64,000 nucleotides of DNA from the NCBI GenBank assembly GCA_948470475.1, contig OX419339.1:12291863-12355862 (forward strand), written 5' to 3'. This DNA is from Galaxea fascicularis. Lineage: Eukaryota; Cnidaria; Anthozoa; Scleractinia; Euphylliidae. Every line of letters begins with the position of its first letter. Positions within the stretch are counted from its first letter, which is position 1. A model generated the notes under the pieces. That model was not told where the DNA came from. It saw nothing but the letters and a program-made list of their open reading frames with translations, and ran no database searches. Below are positions 23,762-36,645 of this stretch, in pieces. Both the position numbers and the translations under genes were made by a program.

Positions 23762-26378
23762 TTCATTTGTAGACAAATTAGTTTGAGCAATGAAGGATTT
23801 ACTCGATTTTTTGTAGGACTGGTGCCCAGGACTATCATGCTTATTTCATGCTCGCCAACAGCAGGTGTTACGGCAATTAGGGCATCAGCCAATCAGATCG
23901 CTGCATTTATGTTATTTTATTCTTCTTCTGGCTTGGCTAAGAGCGCGTGTTATTGTGTTTTCCTGTGTTGGCGGTGGGCTAAAATTTCACGGTCTATTTG
24001 GCGTCGAGAGACTTGACAGTAAATACGGGCAAACATTAGATCTCTTCGAAGACAGGAGAAAGTAACGAAACATTTGCTTCTGTTTGAAGGAGGTGAGGTT
24101 CTTTTGAGATAAACTTTCATGTCGAAGGGGAAAATCTTAGCCGATTGTTTGGTACGAAAATTATATCTTTAACTGTTAATGAATTTTAAAACCGAGGGTA
24201 TTACAACAGCTTGTATCACAGACCCTCGAGGGACGATCATACAACCCAGTGAATAATACTGCTCACCCTTAATTCGAAATCATTGCCCAGTCGAGGTGTT
24301 GACATTACGTTCGGTTTATTTCCCAAATCGTCATTTTTTTTATTTACATTTATCTCGGCTAAGTCTTGTTATAATTTGGTAAAAACACGTGGTTAAGTTT
24401 TTTTTAATAGCTAACCCCTATTCACTTCATTTTCGTATTTGTAGGAGACATTTAGCTGAAGTAACTGATGATAACTCTCTCTATAAATTTCGTAACGCAG
24501 TTTCGCGCGCCGCGTTTACATGTAAGACTAGATCAAAACTGAAAGCAGCACATTTGATCAGCAAATAGCAATTTTAACTGGCATACATTATAGCTACTTC
24601 TGATCAAACAATGATGATCGAGCGATTGGAACAAACGATCTTTTTTCCTTACCAGACTTTATAATTAAGAGCACATTTGTGAAGTCAAAATAAATTTGAG
24701 TGCAACGTTAAAGGTGGTAGTCATAGTGGATATTTTTCAAACTCTAATTCAAGTTGCAGTATCATTTAATTTTATTATGGGTTGCATTGTTCGAGTTCTT
24801 AGCGTCTTTGTTCCGCGGTACAATAGAATAACAGAAAGCTTTAAAGGTTTGAGGATAAGCCACGTATTTGTCACTAATATATACTGAAACCCGGGCGAAG
24901 ATGAAATTTGCATGTGGAAAGCAGGAGCCGAGTTTTCTTTTGAGTGGTGAGAAGTTATTTCAACTCCACTTAAGCCTAGCTGAAATCCAGGTTTTTATTC
25001 CTTTTCGTAAGCTTTCTAAACAAACGACGCTGTTCAATAATAACAAGTTTGCACTATTTGCTGACTGTCCAGCGCCCATTGCCAAAATGTTAAACGGTGA
25101 CAACTCGTACAAAACTTGATCAAAATGAAACCTGTCAAATACAGAGTACGTCACGGCCATATAAACGCGCGTTTAGCGGCGCAGATGCGAGTTGTGCATG
25201 GCTTGGCTGACGTGACCAGTGGTCACCACGGAAACGAAACAAGCCTGAAAAAAGTTTCGATAGGCCATCGTTCCTTAAAAAATAAGACTGCCTGAAATGA
25301 AAATTTTTGGCATAAAGACGCCGTGACATATCCTTGCCGATAAAATCCCCTTTCGTTTTCATTAGAGTGAAATCGATTAAAACTAGGGTTTCATTTTGTG
25401 ACTTTAGTGCTTCGTTTCCACTGACCGGAATATCCTGCCTGCGGTGAAAACCCGGCGAGATATCTACCATGTAGTCTATGACCGGGGAAGTGGAGGGAGC
25501 GTTTTAAACAGCTAAGATACTTTCAATGAAAATTACAGATCTGATCTGGTAGGTTAAGGTTTACAATGCAACCACTGAGGTGGACAATCAAAGCTAATCA
25601 AACATAGTTTGACTCTACCCTGGTTTGAAGATTAAATGAATCGGTTACAATTCACGGAAAACGAAATGATCTGCTTGAACTCTACCTCAGTGAAAGGTGG
25701 CACAACCATTATACTCTGGCGGTCTGGCGGTTGAAGCCTATTTTGAGTGTCGGTTCTCGGGAACATGCGTATTTTTTTTGGCGGTTTACGGTCAAGAAAT
25801 AAGTGCGGTTTCGGTCGTAAGAAGAAAGTGAAGGCGGTTTTTCGGTTTGGGAAGAACAAAGTATGGCGGTTTGCGGAATGTACGGACCCCTAAATTAGAC
25901 CCTCTATGACAGCACGTGTTGTCTCTAATACTACTTACTCCAAATTGGCCTGGACAAGGCCTGGACTCTTAACCTGAGCCACTGACAAAATGATATGGTG
26001 ACCGAATTGACAGAGCTCCGTGGATCCTTGCTCCGTTTCATTTCGTTTTCAGTGTATCGTAAACGGACCACCGGCATCACCAGGTTATTTCTAGAACAGG
26101 AAATTTCGAAGTCAACTTTATTAGCAGTCGAAATCAATCCAAGAACTCGGATATCGAATACCTCTGTTTTCTTAGGTGTACTGTCGAAGCGAATGTGTGA
26201 CAAGAAAGGACTTTTAAAATTGACGGACGCAAACTGAAAAGGACCTTGAGACAAAGAGCCAGTCTCAACTGATCATTCCGCATCTGATGCATGTTTCCTG
26301 TCATACACAACCGAACCTTCGACTTCCTGAGCAAGCCGAATAACGTGTGTAAATGTGGATGTAGGCGACGCTGGGTTC

Positions 26379-26417
26379 TCTGACGCAGCACCACAGTTTC
26401 TTTAGAAACTACCCCCT
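26379..26417. repeat. palindromic repeat family, fragment
   Basis: GACGCAGCACCACAGTTTC followed by TTTAGAAACTACCCCC matches the end of copy 2. Only the terminal part is present. Confidence 0.65.
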
Positions 26418-29400
26418 CTCTGATAATGAAATTGTTTTGACACCGAAACTAAGCAATGGTTCCCCCGGATCAGCTGCACTATTTTTGGCGGCTAACATGG
26501 AAATAGTTTCAAAAACAGATCTTTTTTGCTTGAAGACGACATTGCTCGCACAACGCCAACCCACTGCTAGAGAAAACTATTGTCAACTGAAAAAAAAACT
26601 AGCCCAGGCTAACAAACTAAGAAATAAAACTGAAAAACAAGGTTAGGGTCTGACCGTAATAAACAGATAAATAGATCGAAAACTGAAATGTTTTTTTCAT
26701 CATTTTTAAAAATAGCCCATGCGACCGTAAATCGTTTATCATCAAATGTGATAAGTCATGAAATCACTGAATTGCAGCAAACCAATCACTAGTTTGGCTG
26801 TGCGAAATAATGACCTCATGCAATTGTCTTCTGTTACCTTTTTTGCATTTTCCGTTTCGTAAATTGATGAACCATAAAAAGGTTTCAGAATTAACTAAGT
26901 TGCATTATCGTTCATGTGCCGAAAGTAGGCACAGGGACTAAACCATCAATCACCAGGTATTGTTTTCACAGTCCACAAAATCAGGATAACTGAAACAATC
27001 TTTTCTATGGTTATAGTTATGACAGTGAGAATTTACTTTAAAGAGCCTTGTAGTACGTAAATTATAGTTGACCGCATTATGACGTAGTACTTCCAACTTT
27101 GGTTGACGTCATAGGTTTTGACTGCTGATCACAAATATTTTTGTGCCGCTGACCATTATAAAATAATTTTAAAATTTGAATTTCTAGAAGTCATGCGAGA
27201 TAAGTTGTAAGACTTGTTGTTTCCTGATAATCACATTGACTGAACCACGTAGAGTTCAGAACGTTTGGGAGTTGGCAATAATGGTGCCAATATCAACCAC
27301 AGAGCAAGTTAAAAAAACTAATTGGATGATGTATTTCTTATTTATAACACCACAAAGTTATTGACCTCTGGTGAACCATGAACTTCCATATTTCTTTGTT
27401 TGGATTGTGGCAAGAATCACATTGCAGATTCACCGGAAGTTGTTGAAACGTCTTTGCGGACAATATTCGGTTAATTGGAAAGTCTATCAAATAAAGGTTA
27501 ATACAAGCTGTCAGAATAGAACAAGTTTTAAGCGTACGTGGTTGAGATATGCTGAAATACCGAAACACTCAACAATACAATAGCCATTTTATAAAATTAA
27601 ATTAAACTATGTGAAGCACATAGGTATCACGAATTTTTAATCTTTAGCTCCACAATAAATCACTTGTTTCGTTGATACAATACTCGAATTGCATTAACCA
27701 GCTCACCTCACCCCTTGGAACTGATCAGAAAATTCTTTTTTTTTGCTCTTTCAGCTTCCCTAAACCGTAAAAAGCCCAATTTAGCTTGATAAAATGAAAT
27801 GAAAATATGATACCACACGAGCGAGCGTATGAGAATGCTCATCGCCGACACAAGGCCTTATGGGATAGCACGAGCTCTCATTTAATTTGTCTGTGGACTA
27901 TAATTAAAGTGCTCAACAGGAGTTACGCAAATCAAGTCTGATCACACATGACATCACGTTAATCAAAAGACAACCAGTGCCGGGGATGGTAGTAATCTAC
28001 AGCTTTGTTTGATCTGTCAGTTGTGCAGAAACTGGAATATGTTTTTTCACCATCCAAGGATTGCGCTTGCGGTAAGGATCTCTTCCATTTTGGAGTCTTT
28101 TTCAGTTTTGATACGATCTGCGAATAATTACGAACTCCAACCGGCGTTACGGTTTAATGGTCCTGCCGATTACTCCATAACGTAAGTTAGAAAGTAGTTA
28201 TTATTGGATAAGAGTCATGAAACAAGAAATTTACTGCGTAGTTTTTTGCACCATTACTACGGTTTCTGACCTCCGACATTAAGGCTGTGAATTAACGGCG
28301 GAGATCGCACTAAAATCCACATTCAGACCTCAAGTTGCTATTTAAAGTGGTCGTACCATGGTGAGGGGGCTCTAATTATTCATTTGTTAGCCACTGCGAA
28401 GCTAATAAGAAACCACAGTCGGGAAAACAAAGAACACTCAAGAAACCAGAACACTTTCATTTCGATCGTTGATTCTGTTTCATTCACTCGGTAAACATAA
28501 CCAATTGTTGACACTATCAAACTCACAACAAAATTATCATTAGGTCAAGTGTTTGAAGTCGCAAAGAGTTGCTTCCAAACAGTTCTCACAGGATAAGTAT
28601 CAAGGCAAAATCTTTATAAGGAAAGCCGTAAAAATTAGCCTCGTGGCAGTTCTCATACACATTTGGATACGCTGAGAGTCACTAGCGTTTTCGATTAGAA
28701 TTGATTTATGCATGGGGTTCAAGGCTTTGGCACCTTGTCCGCCTACGTGGGAGTCGAAAACTTTGTAGTCAGACAATCTGTTGACTGCGGACTGCGTATA
28801 AAGAAGCTTTGATTTCTCTAAGCTGTTATTTCAAGGTACTGTCGAAAGTGCTTAGTCTCAGTTAGTTCTCTGTGTTGATTGCACTTCGAAGACATAGTTG
28901 TGTTTATAATTTGTGGTTATTATGGTTATTTAAATACCTTAACGTGCATCACCAGTGGAGTGGAACGATTCTGCAGCCAAGGGAGTCACTGTGAAGTGAG
29001 CAGCCAGGCTGTTGGGTGTTCAATCAGCATGATGCTGCCACACACAAGTATACTTTTCAAGTAGACAAGAAACATTACCGGTTCTTATAAAGTGAGAATG
29101 ATAGAAAACAAAAATGTCGAAATCCAGTGCGGTTTCCGCGTTTTTTTGCCAACCGCGTGATGACCTTGGAGGCAGCGAACACCAGTCAGTTTTTATTTTT
29201 TTTTGTGAGGTTATCTAACGATTCTGTATGAATCATTTTGTAAAGCCAAAGAGGTTTAATTTTAGCAGTCTGTGCTGAAAAAAGATGAACGTCAGTTATT
29301 TCTTGGTGAAATAAGATATTATACCCAACTTTGCAAGCCGGGTGGATTTAATACAATGCTGTCTAAAACTGCTTTTTTTTTTAACTCTTCGTTTGATAGT

Positions 29401-31971
29401 GGAGAATATTCAGTGTTGAATAGAAAAGAAAGAAAAAATTTACTGAATTAGACGAATTGATTCGTAATGGCCAACCTCAGGCATTATTGCAAATGACAAG
29501 GTGAGGGCAAGCATCCGGTATTGTTGCGTTCTGTTCCGAGCTGAAGCGTCATTTAGAAAAGCTCAACTTATTATAAATGATAATAACTTCATTAAACAGA
29601 TTTAAAACTTGTTTATTTTCCATTTACGAGAACAATATTTACTTCTTTTTTAATTCTGATGAAGCATCATCCAAAATTACGATTGACTCACTCTTGGGGT
29701 GCAAGTCAGTGATTTGAAAAAAAGGAGTGGTTGAAAAAATGTCGCAAATAGCACGCAAATACTAATTTGGATGATCCTTCTATAATTACTTCAACGTTAA
29801 ACAAGCTGAATATATTGAAATGTTTAATACTTTTAGAAAACAGGAAAAGAGTTTCAAAGGTGTTGTGGTGATAATCAAGAAAAAGCGACGTTCGTGCATC
29901 ACATAATTACATGATATAGCTCTGTCGGCATGGTGTAGTCCCACCTTGCACCCATCTTTAACGTAACTGTTTATAGAAAGATTAGAATTCAAGCTCACCG
30001 TTGTGTTTGGTCATCGGGGCCTAAAGGAACGGAGAGCTGTCTTCAATGAAAATTGCTAATTAACACGGAGATTTAATTGATTGAAAAGCATTTGTTTTAG
30101 AATTTTTAAGAAACCATCCTTTTTTATGTCATCGATAGCGTCGCACTCTGAGTTGAGATGGAAAAAACGTTATCGGTAAATCGGTCTAATGGGATTCAGA
30201 TTTTATGAGTGAGAGAAGGTGATGAGTGATCAATGATCGCCGTGATTGTTAGGCGATGTTTCGTGATTTTAAGAGACCTTTGTTTGAGCCCTGCGTCATC
30301 TGAAATCCATCTTTGCTTGACTAAATTTCATGCTACTTTCCGCCAGTCTCGACCTGCCATGTTTCATTAAGTAGTAATCAAAAACCGAAACAAGAGATTT
30401 TCTTTCGTGTCACATACTGAGGTTGTGTCATTCAAAACAAACTATAATTTGATTTCTTCGAATCAATACGTAATATATAACTACTAATCTCTAAGTGTAG
30501 GGAGATGAACAAGAATCGTTCAGAAATTAACTGACAGAATTCAAGCCAATGACTTTTAGCTACTTTCGACTACTTTTTCCATGTTCCTCGAGGCTAGAAA
30601 GTACTACACGGTGCTACGAACTACACCAGCTCTGAAGCGAATTTCATTTTGAAAGTAACTAGTGTTCGACTTGATTAACAAGCATTTTTCATTGCTTACA
30701 CTGAGATCTTAAGAAACAAGACTTACCTCTGATCCAAATCGTCGATAGATTTATTTCTTGCGTGACAAGTCATACAAACCGGCTCATTTGTTTGTGATTA
30801 GACATGTCCTTTCACAACAATGGGTCTTTAATAAACCATGTATGACTTTCAGGGTAAGAGGCTCTTACATCTATACTCATTGCGTGCTGAGAGTCCAAAA
30901 AGAACTGAAAAGGGGAGCTTTGTCTGTATAGTTTGCTCCAGACACGCAAGAAGTCGGAGACGGCTGTAAGAACATTTGACGTGGATAATAAGGTATAATC
31001 TCTAATTCAAACAATGTTTAATCTGTTTTTATAATTTTAGGACGTCACTTAAAATTTGAGCGCAAGTCAAGTGCAAAGATATACCTTATTTTTTTCAACC
31101 AAGGGCACTGCACATGTCGATGAAGAGCCCTCTACCTCGAAACTTGATTCAAAAATTGAACTATTTCTTTGTGTTACAACTTTACGAAAAAAACGGAAAC
31201 ACAGCACTAGAGAAAAGTACGTTTTCAGCTGGTAAGATAAATCGATGACATGCGAGTTTCTTGACCTGAGAACTGAAAGAACTTCGGTGGGGAGATTACG
31301 TCTTAGTCCCGCTTTTTTGCCAGAGAAATTATCGTTCTAACGCTGCCTAAATTCTGAATCACTTATCCCTCGTTATACTACAAGATCTGCCCCACACTCT
31401 CGGATCGAAACAGAGCCGCCAGAAACTTATAATATTGACCCAATGTTATGGCTTCATTACCAGAGCAGCTCAGACTCAGTCAAGTGCTGCTTATATATTT
31501 GAGTGCTAATCTTATTTAAGGCCGTTTAGGATCTCATGGACCAAAAATTGCATGATTAACTCAGGAAACCGGGAATGCTTCTAAAAGTGAGACATTATAG
31601 GTTTTCATCCCCGTATACGCTCACACAATCAGTCTACGTTTAAAAGCTACTTCACACTTGCCGCATATTTCAAGTTCTTTCTTACTCTTTGAAAAAACTC
31701 GTCCCGCAGAGTTGACATATGTAACCTGACCCTCAATGGCATTGATTTACGCACTGAATGGGGAGTCAGAATTCCGTAGCCCTTGTAAACAGGAATCGTA
31801 ATAAACTGAACAACTAGAGGCCATACTGGCCTTCACTCGGCCTTCCAAGTAATGGGTGTTTCGGAAATTGCAATTTGCTTCTTCACTGAAACACATACAC
31901 GGTTGTAATAAAAATGAGGAACCTGGACTTAGCATGACGAAATCTGAATTCTTTTCCATATTTCGCGGGCT

Positions 31972-32027
31972 TTTACCTGAGCGTATAGTAGAGAGACAAG
32001 TGTCTGCGTACTATATGCTCAGGTAAA
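31972..32027 (+). ncRNA. miRNA-precursor-like hairpin
   Basis: Arms TTTACCTGAGCGTATAGTA and TACTATATGCTCAGGTAAA pair over 19 bases with one G/T mismatch. The loop region contains a further AGAC/GTCT stem. The 56-base hairpin has the size and pairing of a cnidarian pre-miRNA, and it stands outside any recognised repeat. It matches no miRNA I can recall. A tiny MITE is the main alternative. Either strand could be transcribed. Confidence 0.35.
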
Positions 32028-32944
32028 CGTCGCACGCAAAACTCTTCAAATCGCTTAAGTTCCCCGTTTTCAGCTACAAGAACGACAATACACAGCATTT
32101 CAGGTAAAAAGACGTTTATTTTGATCTTATATGTAGATATTAACGGAAGCGAATTACGATGATATGAACCTTTTCGGTATTCCCATACATTTCAACTAAA
32201 TTCAAAATACAGTTTGTGTGGGCCTCCTGTGGTACAACATGCGAGGGCCATACCACATTACACATAAAACTTATGCATTGCATAGAAAAACTGATAGAGC
32301 TGATAATCCACAAAGTACAGGACGCAAAATATATAGAACGAGATCTGAATTTCTTTCTATATTTTATTTTCAAGAAGGTATCATGTTGATCATGTATCAC
32401 TGAGTAGATAATTGCAGTGCCTTCTCAAATACATCGCAGTTTTTAAGTAGATCCGACATTTGTGTCCATAAAACTGATAAGACATTCATGTAGAGCATGC
32501 GAAGGTACAAGATTGCACACAAAACTAGTCATAATCAAAGCCTAGAAGTGCATTCTAAGACAAGAGTTCCCGGTGTGCAGTTCGACTGATACAGTACTTT
32601 CACTACTCGCAGGCTAACTTAACAACCAAAATTACGATCATATGAAGGAACAGATTTCATCAAGGTACTGCAAACGACTAGCGAAAGATTTCCAAAAGAA
32701 GAGGAACTTGCTTTTGGTAAATTTTTCTGGTGTAAACAGCAAAATTTGTTCAGTAATTACAGACCTGTTGCACTTAAATTTGACCCATTGTCCTCTTCTA
32801 TTTTGGACCTTTTAGTAGCTTTCACAGGAAGCCCGAGCTTTAAAGAATCTTGATACCGTAAAACACTTGAGTTTATTTTGTGTCGTGTTACAGGAAGCAA
32901 ACAAATGAACGTTACCGCTTATCCAACAAAAAAAGACTGCCTTG

Positions 32945-33056
32945 GGGGCTCTGTTAGCCTACGTAACGAGCGTTTCCGCTGGTAATGGGGCGAGAGTGTT
33001 TTGCTGTCGACCCATTACCAGCGGAAAGGCTTGCTACGCAGCCAGGGCTCTGTTAG
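32945..33056. mobile_element. fold-back element flanked by 13-bp direct repeats
   Basis: GGGCTCTGTTAGC occurs on both sides of a hairpin whose arms run CCTACGTAACGAGCGTTTCC... and its near complement ...GGAAAGGCTTGCTACGCAG. They meet at GGTAATGGG/CCCATTACC around a 21-base loop. The direct repeats look like a target duplication. The arm sequence is related to the repeat at 7583-7641. Confidence 0.65.
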
Positions 33057-36000
33057 CTGTTGTTTTCAGTTTGACATCATGTTTAATTGAATCTTTCAGT
33101 ATCCAGAGTTGGAACAATGGCCTACACTTCAATAACCTTGAATCAACTCAGGTTGATTGATACGACCGCGACAGAGGAGATTACTCGTAAACTGTTAATA
33201 CTAAAACCAGATGGACCATATAAAACAAATTATTGAATATTTAAGCTTCCTAGCATTAGAACTCTTCTCTGTGTAGTCCATGAGAAGTTGTAAATTAAAT
33301 TTCATTTCAGGGGAACTAGCATCCAACATAGACACTCTTAAGGCTCGCCAAAGGGCGTCTGTTTGACCTAGGAGCTCTTCTTACCATCGCTGTGATACCA
33401 GATTAAAGCCGGAAAATAAATAGACCTAAATCTTATTGACTTTTCTGATACAAATCCTGTTCAATTCCCTCCAAACTGATTTTAGTTCAGTGACTCTCTC
33501 TGTTGGTCTGTAGTCTTATTAAGTCTGACGATCATCCAGGAACCGCACCTTTCACTCTCTCAAACACAGCGGCCGTTTTCCAGAACATCAATGATATACG
33601 TATCTGATTACCTACGAACAAAATATGCTTCTTACTGTTTTCTTTAACAAAGATCAACAAATATCAAAATGACTAGGATAACGAATATTAAAGGTGTTTT
33701 CTTTTCCGCCTTCCAGCCCGCGCAAAAATCGCCCAGATTACACCCATGGCTCATGCTATGCTTTGTTAACAGTAGTGGTCACTGACTGAACGTGACAAAA
33801 GGTTTCTCAAAAATGAGCACTTTTCATATCTCCTAGCATGCATTTGGCTGACGATCAGAGAACTATCAAGAGAAATCTAGACTGAATTAAGTTGGCGGAC
33901 TTTGGGCGATCCGGGGCGAAGGTGAAGCCCAGAACGTGACAATTGAGCTCTATATTTCTAGTGGTTGAATCATTTTTATTACATCATTCATTCTTCAATA
34001 GCCGTAGAAGTATATCCGTTCAAGTCAAAGAAAAAAAAGGTGAAAGCAGAACAGATCTGTCATTGCTGTTTTGAGGGTCCGCGGAGCAGTGTTTTAAGGG
34101 CGGGGACCCCACCCACCTCATTAATTGAGGGGAGAGGGCTGACTCTAAAAATGGTTAAAGGAACAGTCATAAATCTGGATTTTTTCCAGCGAGATCTGCC
34201 AGCTGTGGTCGACCACTTAAATCCCGTGAAATTACCTTTCATTTTTGAAAGTGTATTTTACTAAATTTATTATGCTCCTCCCCCTGCGTGGTGCCTGGGA
34301 ATTCACAGTTCGTGTCTTTAGAATGATTGTTGACCGAAAACTGGCATAGCTGCAAAGCTAGGACAAACAATTGGTCGATGACAACCCGTGACATTTGTAT
34401 TGCACATCACGAGAGCCCACAGAGGACACGAAATCAGGATGCGTCAGCCGGTACGTTAGTCCAGTTAACAAAACAAACGGCTTTCTACTGTCAAGCGAAT
34501 CCACAATTACCTCACAAAACAGAGCATCTTTAAAGGACTTGGTTGAAAGAGTGCGCACAATTGTCCTTCGATTTGTTTTCAATTAGTAGACAAAATTACC
34601 ATAGAGCTGTGTACACTGTGAACACAAACGCAAATTAGCGCATGCGTATATTGATTAATTCCTACACGGGACAGCTCGGTGTGCAAATGATACTGGAGTG
34701 CTTAGTTATTTTTATTGAACATGTGTCTGAACGCCTTCTGCAGGGTAACTGTCTAAGATCGCCCAACATAGAGGCATTATGTACTTGATGTGTCGCTCTC
34801 TTGGAGTCGCGGGACAATACGCTAATGCTTCGACAAGAGGAATCGGCTTCGCTGCCCAACAGTGCAGGCGTACATGATGGAAACTCAAGACACAGTAAAC
34901 CAAGTAAGTGCAGCTTTGATTTTTTTTGTAACAGACGCATGCATTGAAAGGAACTGAACATGCTCGCCGCTGGAATGCCTTTATTGCATGAAATCAGGAG
35001 TGATTTCGCGGGAAACCTTTGTCGGCCTTAATGACAAGCCAGCGGTGGCTAAACAAACGAGAGTGTTTTACTCGTATTTTCTTGTCACCCAACCGGAAAA
35101 GAAATGTTTAAGATCATAAATTAGAAATGAAAATCGTTATTTTATCGTACGGGCGTCTATGTTGTAGTTTTAACTAATTTGGCGCTGTTTGTTGGCGCTT
35201 TAACCCTGTAAATCAATGTGTGTGTTAGTATCCAAGGAAGGGCCCTGTTGGCCTTTGTTTTGACTGATTACAAGAAGTCACGAAGTGGCCCTTCGTTTAG
35301 AAATTGCTGAAAGTCGCTGACAAAAGCCAGGCATATTTGTGTGCACGGAGCGCGTATGTGCCTGATTGGAAATCGGCACGGTTTTCGAGGATTTCAGCTG
35401 GATTTCACGTGTCTTCGAAAATAATTTGAGCCTCGACGCGGCATGCATCGGTCTATGAAAGAGATCTAGCGCTGACAGAAAAATTACTTGAACAAACACC
35501 GAGCAAAGAACCCATAAACGAGTTTCGTTTGTGTGTTCCTTGAGTTAATTAAACTTTAAACTCCTTTTCACAGGACTGTGTAAAGAGCTCTGAAGGAACA
35601 ATACTTCATTATCATATCATTTAATGACCTCAGGGAATAGGCTTGAATGATTGCATAGCTCGTGATACGTGGAATGTGTCTTATACCGTTTAAATAGGGT
35701 TGCTTTTTAAAAAAAATCATTGTAAGAGAGAATACCTGAATTCAGGTTGGATTAATTTGGTGATCATAATCTGTTGTTTGCCTAGAAGCCCACTGCCAGA
35801 GAAATATTTACGTTTGTAGATTGCGAACATATGAAGTTCGTGACACCTGACATAGTGTTAACTTTTTTCTTTCAACATGTTGTGTCAAAAAATCATGTTT
35901 TGAGTATTTTTACTTCCGATATTTGCTTTTAAAGGAAGCACCCAAGACAGTGTCGGATTACCGAGATGCTCTTTTGCCCTATACAGTATTTGCCGCGCGG

Positions 36001-36459
36001 CTTTCAGAAGCGTGGGGGCCTATAAAATTGTATTTTTAAGAGGACATTTTTAGAAACAATTATGTTTTTTAACTTCTGTTTATATGCAATTTTGCTTTCG
36101 TGTGGGCATGTTACCTTTTTTTTATAGCTTTTTAAAATATGTTTTTGTCGTCTCTAACTTTTTAATAACTGTTTTTTGTTTTGTTCTTTTCTTTCGTGAG
36201 ATTTTTCTCTCACTCTGCTGGCATATTTGAGAAGCGCGAACCTTTTAAGTGGAAGTCATGAAATCGGTGACCTGGGAATATTGCCTCTTCTTCCTGTTCC
36301 TCTTTTAATTTAAAATACCGTGAAAATAATTTCGTCCGAGAAGCTACAATATTTTGACTTGTAAATGCTACTGACACAAGTCCTTGGGATGCAAGACATG
36401 CAAAAAAAAACAAAACAAAACAAAAAAACCTGCAATGTTTTTTAAAACTGTAGTTAGAC

Positions 36460-36496
36460 CACGTGACTAGATCCAGGGCATGCGCCCCGCGCGAAA
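36460..36496 (+). promoter_or_regulatory. E-box and E2F-like site upstream of KIF15
   Basis: CCACGTGAC at 36459-36467 is an E-box core (CACGTG at 36460-36465). CCGCGCGAAATTT at 36488-36500 contains GCGCGAAA, which reversed is TTTCGCGC and fits the E2F consensus TTTSSCGC. Both lie about 150-190 bases before the KIF15 start codon. E2F control would suit a cell-cycle kinesin, but this is inferred from motifs only. Confidence 0.45.
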
Positions 36497-36645
36497 TTTG
36501 ATTTGGAAAGCGGCTACGCGCGTAAGGAAGAATCAATAACGGCATTGACATCATTTCCTTTTTACTAAGCTGTAAAACATGTTCCTGTGACTTTTCGTGA
36601 TTAATTTTATCAGAGTTCTACAGTTTAATTTATCCTTGCTTGATA

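Larger units (their letters stand above)
21727..36459. other. gene-poor region with dispersed repeats
   Basis: Nearly 15 kb without a gene I can support. It holds a GAAA satellite, a SINE, copies of a palindromic repeat, a TCACAC/TCATAC satellite and a GCGGTTT-rich stretch near 25715-25870. It also has the hairpin at 31972-32027 and the flanked fold-back at 32945-33056. Open frames are all short and lack splice context. Small-exon genes could be missed by eye. Confidence 0.5.

Noticed and set aside
25135..25470. 111-residue minus-strand ORF
   Set aside because: No ATG-initiated protein-like segment with splice context; it overlaps short palindromes such as AAACGCGCGTTT typical of repeats.
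28790..28810. TATA-like CGTATAAAG as a promoter
   Set aside because: No gene or transcript structure follows that I can support.
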